The position numbers and the translations under genes were made by a program. The notes below the pieces were generated by a model that ran no database searches, was not told where the DNA came from, and was given only the letters and a program-made list of their open reading frames with translations. Positions 9,001-16,200 of a stretch of 20,760 nucleotides of DNA are shown here, in pieces. Numbering within the stretch: position 1 is the stretch's first letter; every line of letters starts with the position of its first letter. The DNA comes from Planctomycetota bacterium. Lineage in GTDB: Bacteria; Planctomycetota; Planctomycetia; Pirellulales; Thermoguttaceae. Where the stretch lies: the NCBI GenBank assembly GCA_021784975.1, contig JAJYGU010000415.1, positions 1-20,760 on the forward strand, written 5' to 3'.

Positions 9001-10063
9001 CGTCAGCGGGAGGTTGACCGTCACCCCGGTACCGTTGAGGCTCGTCGCCGACCCCAAGTGGATGTTGCAGGGCACCGACCCCGCGAGCTTGCCTTTGACC
9101 TACCATGTGCTGGCAACCACGCCCCTGCGGAACGGCGACACGCTGGCCAGCCTGACCAGGCCGCCGGTGGTGACCACCACCGCGACCGCCTCCAGCGTTC
9201 CGCAGACTTATCCGATCACCGTGGGCGGGGCGCTGGACAAGGATTACACGATCAGCTACACCGGAGCGAATCTGGTGGTCGGGGCGACCAGCAACGCGGT
9301 CTATCTGATGCCCGATCCCTACGCCCCCGGACAGGACATTCTCTACGCCTGGGGGAGCAACGCCAACGACAATATCGTGGTCAATCCCTACGGTGCCGGC
9401 GGCACTACGGTAACGGTGCTGTACAGCGGCGTCTCGAGGGGGATCTTTGGACCGCTATCTCCCGTGGCGGCCAACCGCGCGTCCATCAGCCGGATCGTGA
9501 TCCACGGCGTCGCCGGGCAGGACACGATCGGGGTGTCGCAATACGTGACCTTGCCGGCCTGGCTCTACGGCGACAACGGCAGCCAGGACAACCTGTCGGG
9601 CGGCGGCGGGCCGACCTACCTGTTCGGCGGCTCCGGCCTGAACATGCTGCTGGGCGGCAAGGGAAGGAGCATCATCATCGGCGGCGTCGGCAGCGGCAAG
9701 CTCACCGACGGCAGCGGCGACACGATCTTGATCGGCGGCACGACCGACTACAATCCCGCCAGTCTGATCGACACCAGCCAGGACCAGGCCCTGATGGCGA
9801 TCCTCGCCGAGTGGAACTCGACCCAGAGCTACTCCGACCGCATTAGCTATCTGACGGGTGGCGCCAGCGGCGGATTGAACGGCCCGTGGTGCCTCACCTC
9901 GGACCTGAGCGGCGGCACCGTGAACGACAACAACGGCGCCCACGACATTCTGGTGTACGGGCACGCGGCGGTCGACCTGTTGTTTGCCTCGGGCTTCGAC
10001 ACGGTTAGCCCGCTGGTGCCGATGCCGGGGTCGCATGTGTACGACGACACGATCGACATTTGA
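14..10063 (+). CDS. Giant LEPR-XLL surface protein with MBG modules and three nested seven-bladed propellers
   Basis: The 3349-residue product is probably exported and works at the cell surface in adhesion or binding; no catalytic motif was seen. A very basic N-terminus (residues 1-32) precedes the LEPR-XLL-type motif LEPLEQRQLLS (35-45), and there is no classical hydrophobic signal peptide. An Ig-like domain follows (about 48-147), then about 17 MBG-type modules, each starting like 'LTLTADNQTMTYGG' and ending like 'YAAGTFTVTP'. Twenty-one NHL-like blades (consensus ALAFDSSGNLFVANSGDNTVSEF) form three seven-bladed propellers: two in tandem (about 1055-1693) and one further on (about 2301-2625). 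Both clusters interrupt MBG modules. The last 256 residues are a glycine-rich RTX-like tail shared with the next gene. The start ATG has GGGGG at 2-6 as a weak ribosome binding site and puts LEPR-XLL at its usual N-terminal place. The ligand cannot be read from the sequence. The reading frame is certain; the function is inference. Confidence 0.93.
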   Translation: MFAAKFFKKSSRRKAIKSNRKSNRAASSRGRALLLEPLEQRQLLSAAPTLTHITLSPTAITYGQSDTFTANIMVFGAAQSSVNGSVQFYEDGTAFGPAQPLVNHQTASITDPKLSAGSHSIYASFISSDTTKIADSQSSYAGILVNKASMTLTADNQTMTYGGLVPTLTYTASGWVAGDNPSNYSFSTQPHLTTTVSSSSPAKQYVNSIMISGASDPNYSFSYAAGTFTVTPAVLTLVAQNQQMMYGAGALPTLTYIPQGLVNGDTLTGVLASMPSISTTATAISHVSLSGYPILVSGATLKTPSNYTLAYQPGVLAITPRPLTISANPAAVTYGYLVAPTLQWSASGYGNGDNNSIFSSPPTAALPLGCHVGRYSVPLSSGTLQPISQNDYTITTLPVNVTVNPASLILKASDATIYYGSTSIIDPNNFSAIGLVNGDTLADIEDTTTDYFYGPDSYYYNQNSVYPQYGNLVNEGILTQTNIDLPYPGPSVTLSGANGFSQPGVYPGAITFGPFSTPGWTGDLKPVDPTGSFTANDATYWNWTTGITSGGNLIWTREAWTMAYGAIPTNVPIPNYQGTGPNPGETEWVIDGAIRGQGMLEKANTNSVPGALPGQGYLDYNITYQTGTLTVLKQTVNVVFHNQQVTYGDPLPALTDPSAYVDEDVTVSGLMDGATIESIDGGLPISDFITTTANFTSYTYPPSGPTLQVCSSDVGSYQIGSSFPVNSDYYNVNFTFGTLSVTPRTLDITANPQSVTYGEIGVNYDANGNIIGPFTMPDETPSAYTVADPVLGDPLSGTFSSGLVLGDQIDTSTPILFASDYHAGTAAINVANVVLAAGSNGTAADYALNATSGIATINQATLSITTNNQTVTYGDVTVNDPNTADYQLQTPTLPIGATPQQIADFNTQWAGSGWRWDGSEWVNSDGLVAVGVPLDPADPNSAIVDGFQYHDSMASLDAVPTLKPAGYHATYDPVTDPNSSYDPYLISGSGLLLSSDYRVQYADNGLLSVEPKALTVSPADSQGNLTVTTSYGTDPTNLISFAGGQDFGNFNTDPARTLTSGLSSPYAMAFDSQGNLFVANSGANTVNEYDASGALVATLSVDNNPVALAVDSSGNLFVSNGDQVSVFLAKSLALGSTTADAILDTGAGSNPEGLAVDPTTDNLYVADFGTLSGTTVSVLYRATVASLTPGGGAIVSPDNTLDAGTGPYALAFSPTGNLYVANAVDGTVSEFLGSSLAGGSTSADYTLTTGTGTPFVTMPSALVCDASGNLYVANSGENTVSEFLASNLALGSTTPDATSTAPMNDPWALAVDARGNLYVANNGYGSGTTVNVFLPGTISGAASAVFSTGVNGPEALAIDANGNLYVANAGNNTVSVFAAAPKAQLSAGLDAPSAAAMDAYGNLFVANSNAGTVSEFDSSGAPVATLSVGANPVALAFDSSGDLCVANSGDNTVSVFLGSSLANGATSPDFVLTGSAGAPLDDPEALAFDPTSGNLYVANYGASAGTTVSVFSPALGLTTPVATLTGLIGPHALAFDANGDLFVANQQGATVSVFDHATLSTLALGDSVAEDSELAVGNSPSALVFDTSGNLFVANAVDNTISEFAAGATTATTFSSPEVNDPVALAVDATGNLYVANAGDSLVSAFAPGNISGAASAVFSSGVNGPVALLVAANGDLYVTNLGDSTVSVFAAAKSQLQYAGAAWADSLDTIGLMTGALGTEYYDVASSSWQPLPSPFQPDAGNYQLRTAANPDLPSVQALAPDYILSLGDANLVVNKAQLTLTPAMTDGTVDPNTGQYVPIAYDANNPTLQHVGYDADNYNYDQFSGNANSPTGDFLMYNYSGLAPWDSINNLADNGAGNTGSGYDDLSMLDVAINGDQTTPVSYAGTYPINFVSPPSQDGTIDLKNYTIVDSAPANLAIDPAQLTVQALDQGGDPALTGDIEGPYSYAGQVPGTTPGWDNVASDSTVMVSGLWGSDTFDDTQLSLLSPDATQNPNTNGLTYNSFTAPPGGFYNAGTYTIDVQGPVDLGNYTVSYYPGTLTIGQAQLEIQVNDLEKDYGVLDPANLGANVTYTDVAGNGLVNDGAGHGDTLDNLGLTALLQTAINNDPTDATTATVSAATGYFDAGTWNLSVANLPGTPSGTQDYAIIGYLDGTLQIDPATLKITPNNQQINYGQDPDLSISQTSVGWTGLVGIVPGSNLPGDSLDSLGIDPTALTMAATTDQAGTIPVPTNPNSGWDDASPANGTWYLTLSGGPATSLDGDYNIVYDAGDLTISPATLTINATSESWIYGQQPLSAMSAFGAVSEFDSSGAAVATLTGVAGPHALAYDTAGDLFAADYYTGTVSEFSAAALAGGSTTPDVTLDVGANPVALAFDSSGDLFVANSGDNTVSEFLVSSLTSGGTTLTADATLTVGKTPMALATDVSGDLFVANSGDNTVSEFDAGGTLISTLTVGSDPVALAYDLNTGNLYVANSGDNTVSEFTDASLTSGAATLTPDATLTVGTTPVALAVDGYSDLFVANSGDATVSEFYATSLTSGAPTLTADATLTVGRSPTALAFDSSGDLFVANSRDGTASEFLGTSLFGGSTTPDATLNVGANPVALAVDGNDNLFVANYGGMNVTVSGTFVPPKPGFTGDNLANTVLTSQFTLSAPNDSFNLLTNQYHAGSSPITVSGPDRLTVDHPDYVITYNTNPGTLNVSRAALTVQAGNQTYNYGGADGHPWPTQANLQASAVDASPHNLVPGDSLASEGITPTLKVTPRATPQSHVLLDSSGNVIGYPIYITGEMQSQDYQISYSQGGRLTVTPANTLVLTADSKGMTYGGTTLPTLTYHIAGFVNGDSLASLPRKPLLVTAAQAATASTKGSDAGVYGINFDAGNITTNYTYSAYDPDYSGTYASGKLTVLPATLTVTAASKTMAYGSYLLPSLTYLVSGLVNHDTQINAFSSVPFATTTAKAASTTQPGVGSHVAGSPYPIYVGNGVVRLNSNGVYNYTVRYVSGRLTVTPVPLRLVADPKWMLQGTDPASLPLTYHVLATTPLRNGDTLASLTRPPVVTTTATASSVPQTYPITVGGALDKDYTISYTGANLVVGATSNAVYLMPDPYAPGQDILYAWGSNANDNIVVNPYGAGGTTVTVLYSGVSRGIFGPLSPVAANRASISRIVIHGVAGQDTIGVSQYVTLPAWLYGDNGSQDNLSGGGGPTYLFGGSGLNMLLGGKGRSIIIGGVGSGKLTDGSGDTILIGGTTDYNPASLIDTSQDQALMAILAEWNSTQSYSDRISYLTGGASGGLNGPWCLTSDLSGGTVNDNNGAHDILVYGHAAVDLLFASGFDTVSPLVPMPGSHVYDDTIDI
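107..151 (+). other. LEPR-XLL-type sorting motif of the first giant protein
   Basis: Residues 32-46 contain LLLEPLEQRQLLSA directly after a lysine- and arginine-rich stretch. The LEPR-XLL motif is a known N-terminal signature of very large planctomycete surface proteins and is thought to act in sorting. The same motif, slightly changed (VEALEQRTLLS), opens the second giant protein. The sorting role is family knowledge and not visible here. Confidence 0.8.
458..3160 (+). repeat. MBG-type module array, first block (modules 1-7 and first half of 8)
   Basis: Each module starts with a strand like TLxITANNQxVTYG and ends with a strand like YxxGTLTVTPA, about 85 residues in the compact cases. Seven modules are complete and the eighth begins with ALTVSPADSQGN and TTSYGTDPTNLISF before the propellers interrupt it. 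Modules 4 to 7 are much longer than usual because of insertions rich in Tyr, Trp, Asn and Pro. MBG modules are beta-rich repeats typical of large bacterial surface proteins, where they act as stalks. Boundaries are approximate. Confidence 0.8.
3176..5093 (+). repeat. Fourteen NHL-like blades: two tandem seven-bladed propellers
   Basis: Fourteen copies of a roughly 45-residue unit with core xPxALAFDxxGNLFVANxGxNTVSxF fall into two sets of seven, about 3176-4160 and 4161-5093. Blades 1-7 and 8-14 match position by position. Blades 3 and 10 share the insertion before GTTVSV, blades 7 and 14 are both preceded by ISGAASAVFS, and both sets end TVSVFAAA. This shows duplication of a whole seven-blade unit. 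The module splits MBG module 8. NHL or Vgb-type propellers usually bind ligands; no ligand can be assigned. Confidence 0.85.
5338..6913 (+). repeat. MBG-type module array, second block (modules 9-12 and first half of 13)
   Basis: Modules start with QLTLTPAMTDG, QLTVQALDQGG, QLEIQVNDLEKDYG, TLKITPNNQQINYG and TLTINATSESWIYGQQP. Each is preceded by a closing strand such as YYPGTLTIG or YDAGDLTISP. The last module breaks off after its first strands, where the second propeller begins. Long internal insertions make several modules well over 100 residues. Boundaries are approximate. Confidence 0.72.
6914..7888 (+). repeat. Third seven-bladed NHL-like propeller with velcro closure
   Basis: The segment opens with the outer strands of a blade (FGAVSEFDSSGAAVATLTG), then has seven FVAN-type repeats. 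The last repeat (NLFVANYGGMNVTVSG) lacks the usual SEF strand. The opening strands therefore probably complete the seventh blade, which is the normal velcro closure of propellers. Blades 2 and 3 are nearly identical at DNA level. The propeller splits an MBG module: TLTINATSESWIYGQQP lies before it and FTLSAPNDSFNLL with its closing strands lies after it. Confidence 0.82.
8120..9285 (+). repeat. MBG-type module array, third block (modules 14-17)
   Basis: Four modules begin ALTVQAGNQTYNYGG, TLVLTADSKGMTYGG, TLTVTAASKTMAYGS and PLRLVADPKWMLQG. They are compact, and the last three match, in the same order, the last three MBG modules of the second giant protein (TLVLTADNKAMVYE, LLTITAANQTVTYGA and PLTVSADNKWMLRG). 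Together with the C-terminal tail they form a cassette common to both proteins. Confidence 0.82.
9289..10060 (+). other. Shared C-terminal tail: RTX-like glycine-rich module, first protein
   Basis: About 256 residues start at NAVYLMPDP and contain the glycine-rich run LSGGGGPTYLFGGSGLNMLL, then LIGGTTDYNP, the helical motif ALMAILAEWNSTQSYSDRI and an end near AVDLLFASGFDTVS. The glycine spacing resembles RTX calcium-binding nonapeptides (GGxGxDxLx), but most Asp positions hold Thr, Arg, Ser or Asn. The second giant protein has the same order of elements. A role in export or anchoring is likely by family analogy. Confidence 0.75.
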
Positions 10064-10095
10064 GTGCGGCCGCGCGGCGAGAATTAGTGCAGCAT

Positions 10096-10175
10096 GGGGA
10101 GGGGTCCGTTTTTCGGCGCAACCAGCAGCCTGCCCGGCAACCGGTGGGCCGAAACGACGGACCCGTCCCCTTTTT
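10096..10175 (+). terminator. Large imperfect hairpin with T-run after the first giant gene
   Basis: The arms 10096-10117 (GGGGAGGGGTCCG then TTTTTCGGC) and 10148-10170 (GCCGAAACGACGG then ACCCGTCCCC) are inverted complements with one mismatch and a small bulge, around a 30-nt loop. The right arm runs straight into TTTTT. Shape and place, 33 bases after the stop codon, fit a rho-independent terminator. It may also be part of a dispersed palindromic repeat, since the arms are longer than termination needs. Confidence 0.5.
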
Positions 10176-10179
10176 GTAG

Positions 10180-10236
10180 GGAACGCCCTCTGTGGCGTTC
10201 CGTTGACGGCGAGAACTCGACGCCTATGGCGCGAGT
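10180..10236. repeat. Two adjacent small hairpins in the spacer between the giant genes
   Basis: GGAACGCC and GGCGTTCC form a perfect 8-bp stem with a 6-nt loop at 10180-10201. ACTCG-A-CGCC and GGCGCGAGT form a 9-bp stem with one bulged A and a 3-nt loop at 10215-10236. With the terminator-like hairpin just before them, they make the 227-base spacer a compact palindrome cluster. It may be a composite REP-like element. No gene is supported here. Confidence 0.55.
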
Positions 10237-10279
10237 CACCTTAGGCCCCTCGCTGACGCGTCGGGTTACTATGTGGCAC

Positions 10280-10284
10280 GGGAG
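10280..10284 (+). promoter_or_regulatory. Ribosome binding site that decides the start of the second giant gene
   Basis: GGGAG lies 6 nt before the ATG at 10291. An in-frame GTG at 10273 would add six residues (MARELV) but has no Shine-Dalgarno sequence at the right distance. The ATG at 10291 is therefore preferred. Confidence 0.65.
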
Positions 10285-10290
10285 TTGGTT

Positions 10291-13200
10291 ATGAAACCTG
10301 CAAAATCGGTTTGGCGATCTCGTGGTTCCAAGCATTCGCGAAAAGTCTTGCCGGGCCGAACTCGTCTCTCGGTGGAGGCACTCGAGCAGCGGACTCTATT
10401 GAGTGTCCTCCTTCCGGCTGGCGGAAACCTCCGCCCGGACTTCGTTATCTACCACGCGAACGGTCCTGACGCCTCGTCGGGCAGCGCATCGCCCAGCGGT
10501 TACACGCCCACCCAAATCGAAACCGCCTACGGGATCAATGCGATTACCGACGGAGGGGTTGCCCAGCAGGGGGCGGGCGAGACGATCGCCATCGTCGATG
10601 CGTTCGACGACCCGAACATGGTCTCCAGCAGTGCGGCAAACTTTTCCACCAGCGACCTGCACCAGTTCGACCTGATGTACGGTTTGCCCGAGCCAGCGGG
10701 CTTCTTCACCAAGGTCGATCAGAACGGCGGGACGAGCTACCCAACGCCGGCGACGCCCGACCCGGTGAACGGCGGCTGGGCCACCGAGATTTCGCTGGAT
10801 GTGGAGTGGGCACATTCGCTGGCGCCGATGGCCAAGATCATTTTGGTCGAGGCGGCCGACGACAGCATGACCAACCTGGCGGCGGCCGTGCAATGGGCGG
10901 GTCAGTCGTCGGGCGCCCAGGTGGTTTCGATGAGTTTTGGAGGCGATGAGGCAAACGGTGAGACCAGCTTGGATTCGGGCCTGGTCAGCCCGGCCGGTTA
11001 CGGCGTCACCTACCTGGCTGCCACCGGCGACAACGGCGCGCCGAGCGGCTACCCGGCCTATTCACCGAACGTGGTGGCTGTCGGGGGGACGAGCTTGACC
11101 CTTGACGCGTCGGGCAATTATGGCTCGGAGGCAGGTTGGGCCGGCAGCGCCGGCGGACTCAGCTTGTACGAGAGCCAACCGGCCTACCAGCAAGGGCTGG
11201 TGATCCACAACGGGGCCAACGTGATTAGCGCCGGCGGCATGCGGGCCAACCCGGACGTGTCCTTCGACGCCGATCCGGCCACCGGCGTGCCCGTCTATGA
11301 TTCCTATGACTTCGGCAGCTCGACGCCCTGGACCCCAATCGGCGGCACCAGTTTTGCCTGCCCCGCCTGGGCTTCGCTGGTGGCCATCACCGACGAAATC
11401 CGCGCCAGTCACGGCCTCGGCTCGTTGGACGGCTCCAGCCAGACCTTGCCTTATCTTTACCAGCTTTATGCCAACAAACCCGGCGACTTCAACGACATCA
11501 CCAGTGGCACGAGCCTCGGAAGCCCCAATTATTCGGCTGGGCCGGGCTACGACCTGGTGACCGGCATCGGCACCCCCAAAGCAGATTCCGTGGTCTATGA
11601 CTTGGCCGCCGCTCCGATAACGGTCACCAGCAGCACCCCGGCCGGCGGCGCAGTGGTAACCACGCCCCCCACCAGTTTCAGCCTCCAGTTCTCCGAGCCG
11701 ATTAGCGCGTCGAGTCTGCAGGCCGGCGACCTGACGGTCAACTCTCTGCCGGCCAACAGCGTCAGCCTTAGCGCCGACGGCCTGACGGCTACGTTCACCT
11801 ACACCACCAGCCCGGTGACGGCCCTCGGCGTGCAGAGCATCGACATGGCTGCCGGCCTGGTCGCCAAGGCGGACGGCCTGCCGGGCAGCAACCTGGCGTT
11901 CCACGCCACCTTTAACTACGATCAGAATCCCACGGTAACGATTAACGTGGCCGCCGGGCAGCCGGACCCCACCAGCACCTCGCCGATCGACTTCACCGCC
12001 GTCTTCAGCGAGCCGGTGACCGACTTTACCAATAGCGGCGTGATCCTCAGCGGCACCGCCGGGGCCACCACGGCGATTGTGACCGGCAGCGGTACGACCT
12101 ACGACGTGGCCGTCAGCGGGATGACCGGCAGCGGCACGGTGATTGCCGCCATTTCTGCCGGAGCGGCCCAAGACTCCAACGGACTGACCAACACCGCCTC
12201 CACCAGCACCGACAACACGGTGAGTTATAATGTGGTGGCTCCCACGGTGACGATCGACCAGGCCGCCGACCAGCCGGACCCCACCAGCAGCGTGCCGATC
12301 AACTTCACCGTCGTCTTCAGCGAGCCGGTGACCGGTTTTCGCACCGGCGAAGTGACCTTGAGCGGATCGGCCGGGGCAACCATCGCCACCGTGACCGGCA
12401 GCGGCGCAACCTACAACGTGGCCGTCAGCGGAATGACCGCCGACGGCACGGTAATCGCCAGCATCCCGGCGGGCGTGGCCCAGGACGCCAACGGCGTGAG
12501 CAACCTCGCCTCGACCAGCGCGGACAACACCGTCACCTACAGTGCGTCGCTCTTGGTGGTCACCAACACCAACGACAGCGGGCCGGGCTCGCTGCGGCAG
12601 GCCATCCTCGACGCCAACGCCCATCCCAACGGGGCCACGCCGGACGAAATCGACTTTGACATTCCCGGCGGCGGCGCGCACGTCATCCAACCGCTCTCCC
12701 CCTTGCCGGTCATCAACGATCCGGTAATCATCAACGGCTACAGCCAGCCCGGAGCCAGCCAAAACACGGCGCCCAGCGGCGACAACGCCGTGCTGCTGAT
12801 TGTCCTGGACGGCTCGCAGGCGGGGACGGCCAACGGCCTGGCGATCACCGCCGGCGGCTCGACCGTCGAGGGGCTGGTGATCGACCACTTCGCCGAGAAC
12901 GGGATCGCCCTGGGCGACGGCGGCGGCAATGTGATTGCCGGCAACTTCCTCGGCGTCGGCCCCAACGGGGCCACCGTGACGGGCAACGGCGGCTACGGCG
13001 TGCTGGTGGCCAACAACTCGGCCAACAACCAGATCGGCACCAGCGGCGCCGCCGACGTGGCCGACCGGAACATCATTTCCGGCAACGGCAAAGGAGGCGT
13101 CGAACTGGCCGGGCTCTCGCAGAGCAACGTGGTCACGCCGGCCACGCCTGAGAACGTCGATCCCAGCGCGCTGGACGCCTATGTGTCGGCCCCCGATCCA

Positions 13201-16200
13201 TCTTTCAGCCACACGCTGGCCACGACGCTTACCGGCAGCGTGGGCGGGGTCAACTACACCGACTACGTCTACGACATGGTATCGCAGACCTGGGACCCGC
13301 AGGGCATGGTGCTCGGCAATCCCCAGTGGCACCACTGGCTGCAAGTCATCGTTCCGGCTAACCTGAACCCCAGCGCCACTACCGCCTTCCTCTACATCAG
13401 CGGCGGCAGCACCAGTTCCACTCCGCCCACCAGCGCCGAGCCCGAGACGGCGGCGGTGGCCGTCCAGAGCGGAACGATTGGCGTCTATCTGCCGGATGTC
13501 CCCAACGAGCCGCAGCAATTCCTCGACGAGCCGTGGAACCACAGCGAGGACCAGATCGTCGCCTACACCTTCGACAAGTTCCTCAATACCGGCGACACCT
13601 CCTGGATCGCCTACCTGCCGATGGTCAACAGCGTCATCAAGGCCATGGACACCGTGCAGGCGGTGGTGCCGACCCAGGCGGCCAGTTCCGGCGTTACCAT
13701 CAGCCATTTCGTCCTCACCGGGGCCTCGAAGCGGGGCTGGACCACCCAGTTGGCCACCGCCGTCGATCCCAAGTCCCGCGTGGTGGCCATGATCCCCATG
13801 GTCTCCGATCTGCCGGACCTGGGGCAGTCGATGGAATATCAGCACGAGTTCTACCAGGGCCTGACCGGTCCCAGCATGGACCAAGGCTACACCGTCGAGA
13901 TCGAAGACTACATCCATTACAACGTGATCTCGCGGCTCGGTACCCCGAACGGCCAGATCCTGGCCTCCATTGTTGATCCGGCGGCCTACCAAGACCGGGC
14001 CAACATGTCGGTGCCCAAGTTCTACCTCGATGCCACCCAGGACGAGTTTTTCGTGCCCGGCTCGGCCATGTTCTACATCCAGGGCATGAACGGGCCGACC
14101 TACCTGCGGTATGTGGAGAATGCGGATCATGGTCTGAACAGCGATGCCGCCCAAGACGACATGAACTTCTATACGGCGGTGATCGACGGCCTGACGCTGC
14201 CCACCTACACCTGGTCGATCACCAACGACGGGCAGATTATCAGTCTGAACAACACCAACGCCTCGCTGCCTCCGACCCAAGTGCTGCTCTGGCAGGCCAC
14301 CAATCCCACCGATCGCGACTTCCGGGCCTTGCTTCAGCCGTCCACGCCCACCTGGACCAGCACCACCTTGAGCGACCTGGGCGGCGGAAAGTACCAGGCG
14401 AACCTCAGCACGCCGGCCAGCGGGGCCACTGGGGCCATGATCGAGGTCCTCTATAACGTCGGCGGCATGCAGTTGTCGTTCACCACCGCCGTGACGGTGG
14501 TTTCCGCGCTGGGCACTACTTCCAACCTGGTGCAGGGCAACTACATCGGCGCCGACGCCAGCGGCACGGTCGTCTTGGGCAACACCGGCGACGGCGTCCA
14601 TATCGACAACACCGCCGCGGCCCTGGTGGCCGGAAACCTGATCTTTGGCAGCAGCGGCAATGGGATCTCGATCAGCGGCGACGGGGCCCTCGACACCACC
14701 GTCCAGGGCAACACCATCGCCTACGGCGGCGCCGCCGGGGTGGCGGTCAGCGGGGCGACCTGCGCGGGCAACCGCATCGAGTCCAACTCGATCTATGCCA
14801 ACCACGCCGGCATCGAACTTTTGGACGGCGCCAACGCGGCGGCCAGCGCTCCCACGATTAGTGCCGCCGAGCCGGGGACGACGACCACCGTCTCCGGCGC
14901 CCTCAGCAGCACGGCCAACACCGCTTTCACCCTCGACTTCTACGCCAACCCGGCCTTAGATCTCTCCGGCCAGGCCGAGGGCCAGCAGTACCTGGGCTCG
15001 ATCACGGTGAGCACCGACGCCAGCGGCAACGCCAGCTTCCACACTACCTTGGCGGCGGCCACCACTGCGGGCGAGTGGATTACCGCCACCGCCACCGATC
15101 CGGCCGGCAACACGTCGCAATTCTCCGGCAGCGCGACGGCCACCTACGCCACCACCACCACCATCACTCCGATTCCTCCCCAGGGCTCGTTCTACGGCCA
15201 GACGGCCACTTTCACAGCCACGGTCAGCACGGGCCTGGTCAACCTCACCCCTACCGGCTCGGTGGATTTCGTCATCGACGGCTCGGATCGCGGCGCATCG
15301 GCGGTCCAGCCGGACGGGACCACCAGCCTCTCGCTGAGCACGCTTGCGGTCGGAACCCACACGGTTCAGGCAATTTACAGCACCGACAGTCCGTCCGAAT
15401 TCCACGATAGCAGCGCTACCATCTCGTTCCTGGTCAATCGCGCCCCGCTCTTGATCTACGCGGACAACCAGTCCAAGACCTACGGCAGAGCCAATCCGAC
15501 GCTCACCTATGAGTCTTCCGGCCTGGTGGGCAGCGACAGCTTGACGAGCATCGGGCTGGCTTTGCATCTGAGAATCACCACCATCGCCACCATCAAGAGC
15601 CACGTCAACGGCGGCCCGTATCCGATCTACGTCACCGGGCCCGCGCAATGGGGCAACTACGCGATCACCTATCAGGCCGGCGCCCTAACGATCGACCCGG
15701 CCACCACCTTGGTGCTGACGGCCGACAACAAGGCTATGGTTTACGAGACCGCTTCCGTGCCGGCGCTCACCTTCCACGCCAGCGGGTTTGTCGCCGGGGA
15801 CACGGTAGCCAGCTTGACGCAAAAGCCAGCGCTGGGCTTGGCCGTGCCCGCCGACAGCAATGCCGGCGTCCATACCGGAGCGATCATCTTCACCGCGCCG
15901 CCGGTGGATGCGGATTATGGTCCGATTACCTACGTCCCCGGTACCTTGACCATTACGCCTGCCTTGTTGACGATTACCGCCGCCAACCAGACGGTGACCT
16001 ATGGGGCGGCCAACCTGCCAACGGCCCTGAACAGTCCGGCGGCATACACCGTGCGCGGCTTGGTTAACGGCGATACGTGGCCTGGCGTTATGGTGACGGC
16101 GCCCACGCTGACCACGACCTGGCGGCCCAGCGGCCTCGGGAGCCACGTGGCCGGCGGCCCCTATCGCATCTATATCGGCAACGCCAAGGCGAGCTCGAAT

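Noticed and set aside
10273..10290. GTG start for the second giant protein, six residues earlier
   Set aside because: No ribosome binding site at the right distance; GGGAG is correctly placed for the ATG at 10291.
10084..10335. Small minus-strand frame of 83 codons across the spacer between the giant genes
   Set aside because: It consists of the hairpin cluster and overlaps the start of the second giant gene; no domain and no ribosome binding site.
11062..14805. Open frame of 1247 codons on the minus strand, opposite the peptidase/hydrolase gene
   Set aside because: The translation is Gly-, Val-, His- and Arg-rich with no recognisable domain, while the plus strand here encodes a sedolisin and a PqaA hydrolase with catalytic residues. 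Long antisense frames are expected in GC-rich coding DNA.
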